Below are positions 1 through 5,560 of a stretch of 6,415 bases of DNA, piece by piece. Within the stretch, counting starts at the first letter, position 1; every line of letters begins with the position of its first letter. Made by a program: the position numbers and the translations under genes. Source of the DNA: an uncultured Bacteroidales bacterium (GTDB lineage Bacteria > Bacteroidota > Bacteroidia > Bacteroidales > Paludibacteraceae). The notes below the pieces were generated by a model. It had not been told where the DNA came from. It saw nothing but the letters and a program-made list of their open reading frames with translations, and ran no database searches. Location: contig CAIUKZ010000148.1 in assembly GCA_903899865.1 (NCBI GenBank), positions 1 through 6,415 of the forward strand, in the 5' to 3' direction.

Positions 1-215
1 TTTAATTCTTCGATAATTTTTTTTAAATTGGATGTTTCAACAGTTGGACTTTCATCTGTGTAAGAATAGCTTTCTTTTATTCTGTTTATTAATCTGTCAA
101 TCTGAATCGGTATTTCTGTAACAATAGGTATACCCTCTAAAATCTCATTTTTATTGTGTACCGAACGTTTTCCAAAACTTGCACCTGCTCCAAATAAATA
201 AACTATTTTACTCAT
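1..215 (-). CDS. SIR2-like NAD-binding domain protein, N-terminal fragment (runs off the window)
   Basis: An open frame of 71 codons starts at an ATG (213-215) and leaves the window at base 1 without a stop. The protein begins MSKIVYLFGAGASFGKR. A short hydrophobic beta strand leads into GAGAS at residues 9-13, and a Gly-Ile-Pro follows at 28-30. This order (GAGxS, then GIP) is the NAD-binding N-terminus of the sirtuin/SIR2-like fold. In classical sirtuins the two motifs are only a few residues apart; here about 14 residues separate them, which suits the divergent SIR2-like domains of bacterial defence proteins that hydrolyse NAD during phage infection. The start lies 42 bases downstream of the menE stop, in the same direction, so read-through from menE is possible. 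The DNA is clearly more AT-rich than menE, suggesting acquisition. Family and role are inferred from the N-terminus alone; any C-terminal sensor domain lies outside the window. Confidence 0.62.
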   Translation of the reverse strand, partial: MSKIVYLFGAGASFGKRSVHNKNEILEGIPIVTEIPIQIDRLINRIKESYSYTDESPTVETSNLKKIIEEL

Positions 216-257
216 ACTTAATTTAATTATTTACAATTATTTCATTAAAATTCCCTT

Positions 258-1304
258 TCATTGCTCCCCATTCACTATCTTCACCTTCCCATTTCCAGTC
301 TCTTCAAATTTGTCCATAAAACGAATCTCTTTGGGCAATTCGTATTGTGACAGTGCTGTTTTTAATTGAATTCTAAGACTAGCTGTGTCAAATCGTTCAC
401 CCTCTATCATTAGAATTAGCTTTTCTCCAAATGTAGGGTCGGGGGTTGAACAAAAGTAAAACCTACGGTTTATTAAAGATTCAATTTTTTTGCTCAACAG
501 TTCAGGATGAAGCTTGATGCCTCCCGAATTGATGACGTTGTCAAAGCGACCGAGCCATTGAAAGTTGGAAGGAGAGTGTAGCGTTACCACATCGTTGGTA
601 ATGAAAGGCGCTGGTTGTAGGTGTGGTGCATGGATGATGAGGCAATCTCTTTCATCAGTAGTAAAGTGTACACCATCTAAAGCATTGTAGCTGTCTGTTT
701 GGTTGCTACCATTGAGCTGTTGCAACGCAATGTGCGAAACAGTTTCTGTCATTCCATACGTTGAGTAACAGGCAGTTTGCAGGGATTGTAGGCTGTTTTG
801 CAATGTACTAGTTACAGCACTACCACCAATAATCAGCGTGTTGAGTCGGTTTAGACGCTCCATGCCATCATCAAGCTGTAGAAGCGCTTCTACTTGCATG
901 GGCACCATGGCACAAAAATCGTACTGCTTGTCAATCATTGGTGCAGATGCTGGTGGGTGGACGTACAAGTCGTAATTTCCTATCAAAGCTCTTACCACCA
1001 TCATTTTACCAGCAATATAACCCGCCGACAAGCAGAGTAGGGCGGTGCTGTTCTCGTTTAGTCCAAAGTACTTGTTGGTCATTCGGGCTGAGGCGCTCAG
1101 CATTTCTTTGGGAAGAAAAATGGTCTTGGGAGTACCTGTTGAACCAGAGGTTTGAACAGCGATACATTCACTGTCATCCATCCAATTTTCCAAAAACGAG
1201 TAGAGTGCATGTTCCCAGTCGGCCACCTTTACCAAATCTTGAGAACGAACAGCGCTGGTTAATTCACTGAATTCAATGCGTTGATTATGAATGATTAGTG
1301 CCAA
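258..1304 (-). CDS. menE: o-succinylbenzoate-CoA ligase (MenE), AMP-dependent synthetase family
   Basis: MenE activates o-succinylbenzoate with ATP and CoA to give o-succinylbenzoyl-CoA in cytoplasmic menaquinone (vitamin K2) synthesis, the step after MenC. The adenylating-enzyme motifs appear in order: P-loop TSGSTGTPK at residues 52-60, YGMTE at 183-187, GRFDNVINSGGIK at 252-264 in the hinge region, and the C-terminal lysine K340 in NGKV. At 348 residues it is the short form usual in Bacteroidota, with only about 50 residues before the P-loop. The start codon is TTG (1302-1304): an in-frame TAA lies three codons upstream, and the first in-frame ATG is codon 42, just before the P-loop, which would remove the conserved N-terminus. 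A 279-base gap holding a repeat element separates it from the DUF423 gene upstream. A SIR2-like gene follows 42 bases downstream. I am sure of the family; MenE rather than another acyl-CoA ligase rests on the short N-terminus and the nearby menC. Confidence 0.93.
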   Translation of the reverse strand: MALIIHNQRIEFSELTSAVRSQDLVKVADWEHALYSFLENWMDDSECIAVQTSGSTGTPKTIFLPKEMLSASARMTNKYFGLNENSTALLCLSAGYIAGKMMVVRALIGNYDLYVHPPASAPMIDKQYDFCAMVPMQVEALLQLDDGMERLNRLNTLIIGGSAVTSTLQNSLQSLQTACYSTYGMTETVSHIALQQLNGSNQTDSYNALDGVHFTTDERDCLIIHAPHLQPAPFITNDVVTLHSPSNFQWLGRFDNVINSGGIKLHPELLSKKIESLINRRFYFCSTPDPTFGEKLILMIEGERFDTASLRIQLKTALSQYELPKEIRFMDKFEETGNGKVKIVNGEQ

Positions 1305-1354
1305 GGTAATTTATGTGTTTTATTGGATCAATAACGTTTTAGGGTGGTTTTTTT

Positions 1355-1532
1355 CCACAATAGAACACATCGTTAAATGCCAATTTTGAATTTTATTTGT
1401 ATGTTGATTTTTTTTCGAGCACATAGAAATAAAACTGCGTTTTATTTTCTTGTGAATCAAATAATTTACCGAAAGGTAAAACTATGTGTCCTTTTTTTTT
1501 CTAAATTGAAAAACATGATGTGTTCCATGTGG
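1355..1532. repeat. Nested inverted-repeat (MITE-like) intergenic element
   Basis: The ends form an imperfect inverted repeat of 16-17 bases: CCACAATAGAACACATC at 1355-1371 and, read on the other strand, CCACATGGAACACATC at 1517-1532. Nine of these bases (1363-1371 with 1517-1525) pair perfectly. Nested inside are a perfect 7-base pair CACATAG (1420-1426) with CTATGTG (1482-1488) and two small hairpins. The inner sides are A- or T-rich and loosely mirror each other. There is no coding capacity. From memory, intergenic repeats built on CCACATAG/ACACATAG in inverted orientation recur in Bacteroidota genomes, and this could be a worn copy; I cannot confirm that here. I see no clear target-site duplication. 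The element fills most of the gap upstream of menE, so it may carry or replace part of the menE leader. Confidence 0.6.
1417..1500 (+). other. Predicted branched hairpin followed by a T-run (possible terminator or small RNA end)
   Basis: Read on the plus strand, CACATAG (1420-1426) pairs with CTATGTG (1482-1488) and encloses two hairpins. One has a 9-base stem, AAATAAAAC (1427-1435) with GTTTTATTT (1439-1447), and a TGC loop. The other has a 6-base stem, TTTACC (1465-1470) with GGTAAA (1475-1480), closed by a GAAA tetraloop. An uninterrupted run of nine T follows at 1492-1500. The order of stem then T-run fits an intrinsic terminator on the plus strand, opposite to all genes here. It may simply be the core of the surrounding repeat. 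Folding is by eye. Confidence 0.4.
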
Positions 1533-1583
1533 TTAAAATATATTCTTTTGTGGTTTACCCACCTATTTCGTTATAGCGCGATT

Positions 1584-1973
1584 TTATTTAAAGGTTGAAG
1601 TTCTGGCTGCTCGAAACACAAAAAACCATCCAAGTATGAAACACACACCACCGAATGGAGTAATGGCTCCAAGTAAGCGCACTGGATTTCCTCCTATACT
1701 GGAGAGCGATAAAGCGTATAACGAACCGCTAAAAAGCAAGATGCCCGCATAAAACAATCTGCTTGCAAGTATAAGTTTTTTGTTTTCGGACAATTGGTAA
1801 AGTATAGCCACGGCCATCAATGCCAAAGCATGATAAAACTGATAACGTACACCTGTTTCGAATACGGCAAGCATATCTGCTGTAAGCAATGGCTTCAAAG
1901 CATGTGCGCCAAATGCACCAAAAATGATACTCAGCATACCCAATAGGGCAGCTATGGATAAGGTGTTTTTCAT
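1584..1973 (-). CDS. DUF423 family small integral membrane protein
   Basis: This 129-residue protein starts at ATG (1971-1973) and is predicted to cross the inner membrane four times, with hydrophobic segments near residues 4-22, 45-60, 67-90 and 98-121. The family signature is clear: GAFGAHAL at 19-26, TGVRYQFYHALAL at 40-52, FSGSLYAL at 81-88, then R99 with LGAITPFGG at 101-109 and GW at 115-116. The length is normal for DUF423 (YgdD-like) proteins, whose biochemical role is not established. The gene lies 86 bases downstream of the lipoprotein gene. The leader contains a pentanucleotide repeat and a GC-rich palindrome; the strand-matched GGGGAGG of the palindrome region ends about 12 bases before the ATG and could act as a fortuitous ribosome site. 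I see no functional link to menaquinone synthesis beyond membrane location. Confidence 0.9.
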   Translation of the reverse strand: MKNTLSIAALLGMLSIIFGAFGAHALKPLLTADMLAVFETGVRYQFYHALALMAVAILYQLSENKKLILASRLFYAGILLFSGSLYALSLSSIGGNPVRLLGAITPFGGVCFILGWFFVFRAARTSTFK

Positions 1974-1993
1974 AAGAAAATGGCCTCCCCAAG

Positions 1994-2010
1994 CCCCTCC
2001 GAAGGAGGGG
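1994..2010. repeat. GC-rich palindrome, Bacteroidota extragenic repeat type
   Basis: A perfect 7-base stem, CCCCTCC (1994-2000) and GGAGGGG (2004-2010), has a GAA loop and is preceded by CCTCCCC at 1984-1990. It stands out sharply from the AT-rich surroundings. I recall similar CCCCTCC-GAA-GGAGGGG blocks scattered between genes in many Bacteroidota, where they behave like extragenic palindromic repeats. Here it lies 20 bases upstream of the DUF423 start codon, so a transcript would carry the hairpin in its leader and might be translated less efficiently. Confidence 0.7.
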
Positions 2011-2020
2011 GTATGAAGTT

Positions 2021-2044
2021 AGTTTAGTTTAGTTTAGTTTAGTT
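2021..2044. repeat. AGTTT pentanucleotide tandem repeat, 4.8 perfect copies
   Basis: AGTTT is repeated four times without error at 2021-2040, followed by a partial AGTT (2041-2044) and preceded by an AGTT lacking one T (2017-2020). It lies 15 bases past the lipoprotein stop codon and about 48-71 bases upstream of the DUF423 start, where a promoter for that gene would be expected. Copy-number change would alter spacing in 5-base steps. Confidence 0.85.
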
Positions 2045-2059
2045 ATTACTTGTATCTCA

Positions 2060-3073
2060 TTAATACCCTATCCTTTTTCTTTCTAATAAGATATTGGTAT
2101 AATCTCGTCCTAGTTTATTACCATAGTCTTCATAAGACCTTCTAGCCCAGATAAGTGCTTCTTCAGTATTTCCCAGTACTTCATTGGTTACAGCTAAGTT
2201 CAGACATGCTCTACCTGCATTGATGCGATTAGGACTGTTGGCCAGTTTTTCCCAAATAAGGGCTGCATCTTTCCAGTTGGCTGTTTCGGCACGACGAAAT
2301 GCTCGTTTAAATTCCCAAGCCTCAGCACCAACACCTCTTTTATACATCCGCCTTGTAACTGTGTAATAATCGGGGAGCAGACGACTGATATATTCTCGTC
2401 CTGATGAAAATGCAGCATTAGGAAGTGCATCTGGAGGTAGTACAAAAGCACCTATTCCATTTGTCTCAAAGCTGGCATGTCTGTTGCATTGATATTGGTC
2501 AACTATGGATTTGTTTTTTGGGTAATACAGTCTCCAGTAGCTTATCACATTCATATTCACATGATTTGGCAATGGATTGTTGGGTCGTTGGGTAATCAAA
2601 TTGCCTATTACATTGACAGCAGTATTTGCCAAAGCATCAGTGTTGGAATCAAAAGACTCAAGGCAAAGTAAAGCTTGCGCTCCCGTTGAGTCACAAAGGG
2701 TTTGAACTGATTGCCAGCTGAGTGGAGTGGGTATTTCACGTGTGCCTGTTCCAAAAACTTTCATATTGCCAGGTATCACTATTTGAGGTGCTCTACGACC
2801 CCTTACTTCCTCAAAAACACCTTTTAAGCATTCCTCAGAAGCATGTTTGTCAGAGCCACCCACCTCTCCGGTATAAATTGCTTCCAACACGTTTTTAAGT
2901 TTGGCTTTGCTGTTTGGAGCAGCTAAGGAGCGGTTGACCATCGCTATGGTGCGTACGTCATTAGGAATGATTACTTTAGGGTTCAGTGGATAGTTCAGAC
3001 TCACTGAACCGTATCGGCTACAACTGGATAGAATGATAGTAGCTGTAATAATTAGGAATAAAGGATGTTTCAT
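2060..3073 (-). CDS. DUF6340-type lipoprotein with C-terminal TPR-like helices
   Basis: The protein has 337 residues from ATG (3071-3073). A short charged start and a hydrophobic stretch (residues 4-14) lead to the lipobox LSSC with Cys18, so it should be processed by signal peptidase II and anchored in the envelope. The mature part begins with a segment that includes the VRTIAMVNRSL stretch (40-50) typical of DUF6340 proteins of Bacteroidota. Residues about 265-315 (NWKDAALIWEKLA, then GRACLNLAVTNEVLGNTEEALIWARRSYE) form a pair of amphipathic helices of TPR type, suggesting protein contacts. No catalytic motif is evident and the function is unknown. The gene follows menC after 79 bases with its own promoter element at 3129-3136, and is followed by the DUF423 gene after 86 bases. 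The family name is from pattern memory; lipoprotein and TPR-like calls come directly from the sequence. Confidence 0.82.
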   Translation of the reverse strand: MKHPLFLIITATIILSSCSRYGSVSLNYPLNPKVIIPNDVRTIAMVNRSLAAPNSKAKLKNVLEAIYTGEVGGSDKHASEECLKGVFEEVRGRRAPQIVIPGNMKVFGTGTREIPTPLSWQSVQTLCDSTGAQALLCLESFDSNTDALANTAVNVIGNLITQRPNNPLPNHVNMNVISYWRLYYPKNKSIVDQYQCNRHASFETNGIGAFVLPPDALPNAAFSSGREYISRLLPDYYTVTRRMYKRGVGAEAWEFKRAFRRAETANWKDAALIWEKLANSPNRINAGRACLNLAVTNEVLGNTEEALIWARRSYEDYGNKLGRDYTNILLERKRIGY

Positions 3074-3128
3074 AGTCGATTCATATTAAATTGATACAGA
3101 TGTTTGATTGAGAGTGATTGGTTTTTAG

Positions 3129-3136
3129 CAAATATA
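3129..3136 (-). promoter_or_regulatory. Bacteroidota-type -7 promoter element (TATATTTG) for the lipoprotein gene
   Basis: On the minus strand TATATTTG matches the TAnnTTTG consensus of the Bacteroidota primary sigma factor at every fixed position. It lies 16 bases past the menC stop codon and 55 bases before the lipoprotein ATG, giving a leader of roughly 50 bases. About 19 bases further upstream only TTA stands where the weaker -33 TTG is expected. This suggests the lipoprotein gene can be transcribed separately from menC. Confidence 0.55.
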
Positions 3137-3152
3137 ATGCCAATTCTTTGAT

Positions 3153-4196
3153 TTATAAGTGTATTCCCCACGGTCTATTCACATCATACGTGAGTTTATC
3201 GCCAATCAAAGTCAGCGGCGACTCAAAATTGTTGGTGTAAAGTAGCCCAGTACCCAGTCCTTGAGGCAGCGAGCTGTGGTGTGTGGCACACCATTGTGCA
3301 ATGGCATTGAGCCCAATGTTGGATTCCAATGCTGATGTTGCCCACCAGCCAATGTGTAGCGATTCTGCCAATTGTATCCACTCATCACTTCCACTAAAGC
3401 CTCCGTGAAGACTCGGTTTTAGAATGATGTATTGAGGTCGGATGGTTGACAAAAGTTCTTTCTTGGCATTTAAGTCATTCACTCCAATAAGTTCCTCGTC
3501 CAACGCTATGGGCAGGGGAGTTTCGCTACACAGTTTTCGCATGGATTCCCATTGTCCAGCACGTATGGGCTGTTCGATGGAGTGAAGGTCTAAGTCCGAA
3601 AGTCTGTGCAGTTTTTCCAAGGCTTCTTCTACTGCGAAAGCTCCATTGGCATCTACACGAAGCTCTATGTCGCTGGCATTAAATTCTTTACGAATTGATT
3701 TTAAAAGTTCAAGTTCAGCCTCAAAGTCTATAGCTCCAATTTTCAATTTAATGCAGCTAAAACCTTGCTCTATCTTTTCTCTGATTTGGAGTTTCATCTC
3801 GTCCTTGGTACCCATCCATATCAGTCCGTTAATCGGAATGGATGATTTGCCATTTGAAAAATCGCTAGGGAAAATGATTCTCTTACCACCATTTTTCAAA
3901 TCAGCCAACGCAGTCTCCATGCCAAACAAAATGGATGGATAATCTTTTAAGCGAGTAAAAAGTTCATCCACAGGAGGTAGGTTAGGAGTAAGGCTCTGTA
4001 ATACAGCCTTGTATTCAGGACGATCATCACAACTCAACCCTCTGAACAAAGCACATTCGCCAATGCCTACTATCTGGGGACGAGCATCATCCCTCACTTT
4101 CACCACCCACGTATCTTTGGTTGTAAGTACACCCCGCGAAGTGCCGCTTGGACGCTTCAATTGCAGTTGATAGGGTAGGAAGGAGGTTTTTAGCAT
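3153..4196 (-). CDS. menC: o-succinylbenzoate synthase (MenC), enolase superfamily
   Basis: MenC dehydrates SHCHC to o-succinylbenzoate in cytoplasmic menaquinone synthesis, directly before the MenE step. The active-site set of the muconate-lactonizing subgroup of the enolase superfamily is complete. Numbered from the ATG at 4196: K150 and K152 in KLK (the second is the catalytic lysine), metal ligands D182 in RVDANGA, E208 in SIEQPI and D233 in ALDEEL, and the opposite catalytic lysine K260 in ILKPSLHGG. The N-terminal capping domain carries KRPSGTSRGVLTTKDTW and GIGEC. I place the start at ATG 4194-4196 (347 residues). A TTG eight codons further upstream (4220) extends the frame, but it adds residues before the usual family start and overlaps a promoter-like TTATTTTG. 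A structured non-coding stretch lies upstream. The gene is not adjacent to menE, which lies beyond two other genes. Confidence 0.93.
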   Translation of the reverse strand: MLKTSFLPYQLQLKRPSGTSRGVLTTKDTWVVKVRDDARPQIVGIGECALFRGLSCDDRPEYKAVLQSLTPNLPPVDELFTRLKDYPSILFGMETALADLKNGGKRIIFPSDFSNGKSSIPINGLIWMGTKDEMKLQIREKIEQGFSCIKLKIGAIDFEAELELLKSIRKEFNASDIELRVDANGAFAVEEALEKLHRLSDLDLHSIEQPIRAGQWESMRKLCSETPLPIALDEELIGVNDLNAKKELLSTIRPQYIILKPSLHGGFSGSDEWIQLAESLHIGWWATSALESNIGLNAIAQWCATHHSSLPQGLGTGLLYTNNFESPLTLIGDKLTYDVNRPWGIHL

Positions 4197-4274
4197 GCGC
4201 TTTAGAGTGAGTTGTTTCAAAATAATTTTTGTCAGGAACTTAGAACAATCTTCGCGAATGATCTTGAAAACATG

Positions 4275-4386
4275 TAATGACTCCAGGGTAAAAGATGGTT
4301 GTCAAATTTCCGAGAAATCGTTTCGGAAATTTAAGGTAAGTACAATATCCGAGAGTCATTAGTTTGCGAAACAGCCTGTTTCGCAA
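4275..4386. repeat. Compound inverted-repeat cluster upstream of menC
   Basis: Three perfect inverted repeats occupy 112 bases. TAATGACTC (4275-4283) pairs with GAGTCATTA (4353-4361) and encloses AAATTTCCGA (4304-4313) with TCGGAAATTT (4323-4332). Two bases after the outer arm comes TTGCGAAACAG (4364-4374) with CTGTTTCGCAA (4376-4386), separated by one C. The word AATTTCCG or its complement occurs three times (4305-4312, 4324-4331, 4399-4406). No T-run follows on either strand, so a terminator is unlikely. Possibilities are a structured RNA or leader of menC, an operator array, or the end of a mobile element. I do not recognise the family. Confidence 0.65.
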
Positions 4387-4420
4387 TTACAACATCCTAA
4401 TTTCCGATTTCCGCAAAATA

Positions 4421-4552
4421 CTATTGTCTATCTGCAAATAGGTTGTATATCTTTATTTTATCAAAAGTGAATAAATGTTCTCCTAAGACTTCTACATTAT
4501 CAACCCACCATATCTTGTCATTTTTCTTATTTTTGTAAAATTCGTATCCCAT
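4421..4552 (-). pseudogene. N-terminal remnant of a small Bacteroidota protein (43 codons)
   Basis: ATG (4550-4552) opens a 43-codon frame ending at TAG (4421-4423). It begins MGYEFYKNKKNDKIWW and continues through VDNVEVLGEHLFTFDKIK to NLFADRQ. The composition (aromatic, Lys-rich, with a WWVDN core) looks like real protein. It resembles, from memory, the start of small uncharacterised proteins in which the corresponding NLF.D segment continues for some 25 or more further residues (possibly the DUF7675 group). Here it stops right after NLFAD, beside the structured non-coding block, so it is probably a truncated copy. An in-frame TTG upstream could add six residues. Proteins of this size in this phylum are sometimes immunity or antitoxin partners, but nothing here proves that. 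Confidence 0.42.
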
Positions 4553-4588
4553 TAATTTTGTCTTAATCAATTTTCTTTTTCCTTTAGC

Positions 4589-4681
4589 TTACTGCTTTTT
4601 CTTATAATCTCCCCCAATTACCGAAGCTCTTAGACCAGTGTTATTCAAAGAATCTATCTTTTCACGATTCACAGAACCGGA
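4589..4681 (-). pseudogene. C-terminal coding remnant ending in TAA, same frame as the next remnant
   Basis: Between an in-frame TAG (4682-4684) and a TAA (4589-4591) are 30 sense codons, ending GLRASVIGGDYKKKQ. The only possible start is a GTG, and I do not recognise the sequence. It has the look of a protein's last residues rather than a complete gene. The stop lies 36 bases before the ATG of the 43-codon remnant, in the same frame, which would fit the end of a larger protein followed by a small partner gene. The upstream part has been lost at a junction close to the DUF2971 stop codon. Coding status is uncertain. Confidence 0.3.
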
Positions 4682-4698
4682 CTAGTGAGAGAATATTT

Positions 4699-5538
4699 TT
4701 ATATTTGCCTATATGATATTTTTGAGACATCTACCATTCTATCTACATCAGTATACCCATGTTTTTTGAGAAACATTTCAAACCCTTTTTTTGCCATGCG
4801 TTTATCTAAACAAGGTCCAATTACAATCTTCTTAATAATTTTTTTATCGAAATATAGTTCTGTAAAAGGAATCAATAAATTTCCATTGTTCCTTATTTTA
4901 AAATTAGATTGTTCAGTTACACAAAACCTAAATTCCTTTTCTTCGGAATAATATTGTTCTTTTATTTTAAAAAATGCTTCAATTGTCTCTTTAATAATAT
5001 CTAAATCTACTAGACTTACATTAATACGTTCCGATTCGACATAAAAACTAGTATAATATTTTTTCCAAAAAATTGTTAGTTCATCCCAGTGTTCTATTTT
5101 TAAGTAGTCACATTGTAATAAAAATGCAGGATTCATTTTTGATTTTGTCATACAGTATTTTAATAACATATTTTTATCAAGACCAATACAAATACCCGAG
5201 CCATTTTTTGCATAACTTCTCCACATTGATAAAGAATCACCGTCGTTAGAAAATGAAATGAGATATGGATTACCAGATATTTCTGATATTTCATTTAATA
5301 TACTTTTTCCGTTTTCAGGGAAAATATATTCGAATATACTGTTCTCTTGGAGAATATTATTTTTCTTTTCATAATCTTTTAATGACTCTTTAAATAATTT
5401 GGATGCAAAAAAATATTCTTGAGGGTCGTTCAGAAAATCAGCATGTGTAGCTCTCATACAGATTTCGTTATGTTCAAAATCTTGCATTATAAGTTGCAAA
5501 GTTTCAATCGAAGTATAATGATATAAAAGGTCTGCCAT
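4699..5538 (-). CDS. DUF2971 family protein
   Basis: This 279-residue protein has ATG at 5536-5538 and TAA at 4699-4701, and is a full-length member of DUF2971 by its motifs: LYHYTS at residues 5-10, FLNDPQE at 35-41, SFSNDGDSLSMWRSYA at 95-110 followed by GICIGLD at 115-121, YYSEEKEFRFC at 196-206, and KIVIGPCLDKRM at 237-248. No signal peptide or membrane segment is seen, so it should be cytoplasmic. The family has no established activity. The conserved H-Y-T start, Ser-rich centre and E-x-x-R motif suggest an enzyme-like pocket, but that is inference. It starts 22 bases after the broken type ISP gene and was probably co-transcribed with it; DUF2971 genes are often seen in accessory and defence islands. 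Base composition is much more AT-rich than menC, suggesting horizontal origin. Confidence 0.88.
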   Translation of the reverse strand: MADLLYHYTSIETLQLIMQDFEHNEICMRATHADFLNDPQEYFFASKLFKESLKDYEKKNNILQENSIFEYIFPENGKSILNEISEISGNPYLISFSNDGDSLSMWRSYAKNGSGICIGLDKNMLLKYCMTKSKMNPAFLLQCDYLKIEHWDELTIFWKKYYTSFYVESERINVSLVDLDIIKETIEAFFKIKEQYYSEEKEFRFCVTEQSNFKIRNNGNLLIPFTELYFDKKIIKKIVIGPCLDKRMAKKGFEMFLKKHGYTDVDRMVDVSKISYRQI

Positions 5539-5560
5539 CTTTTCTTACTGAATGATTTTT

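Larger units (their letters stand above)
4221..4698. other. Long intergenic stretch between the DUF2971 gene and menC
   Basis: No full-length gene is present in these 478 bases. The part next to menC (4221-4420) is non-coding and holds the inverted-repeat cluster. The part next to the DUF2971 gene (4421-4681) holds two short minus-strand coding remnants in one reading frame. The menC promoter should lie here. The only candidate near the gene is a weak TTATTTTG ending at the upstream TTG (minus strand, about 4218-4225), one base short of the TAnnTTTG spacing. Confidence 0.6.

Noticed and set aside
938..1270. Plus-strand open frame of 110 codons
   Set aside because: It lies entirely antisense inside menE, which has all its family motifs; its translation has no recognisable domain.
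1377..1598. Plus-strand open frame of 73 codons in the menE/DUF423 gap
   Set aside because: It runs straight through the inverted-repeat element; the residues are an AT-rich Phe/Leu/Lys mix with no protein character.
1729..1992. Minus-strand open frame of 87 codons overlapping the DUF423 gene
   Set aside because: It is in another frame of a well-conserved membrane protein gene and begins inside the GC-rich palindrome region.
3646..3942. Plus-strand open frame of 98 codons
   Set aside because: It is antisense to the menC active-site region, Ser/Lys-rich and without family features.
4197..4220. TTG at 4218-4220 as the menC start
   Set aside because: The ATG at 4196 gives the N-terminus expected for the family; the TTG is embedded in promoter-like TTATTTTG.
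4251..4258. 8-base palindrome TTCGCGAA upstream of menC
   Set aside because: It is too short and isolated to support an operator call.
4275..4386. Retron msr/msd RNA or integron attC site
   Set aside because: No reverse transcriptase or integrase gene is in the window, and the arms do not match the attC core ends. It is kept only as an unassigned structured repeat.
4364..4386. Intrinsic terminator
   Set aside because: The stem is strong, but no T-run follows on either strand.
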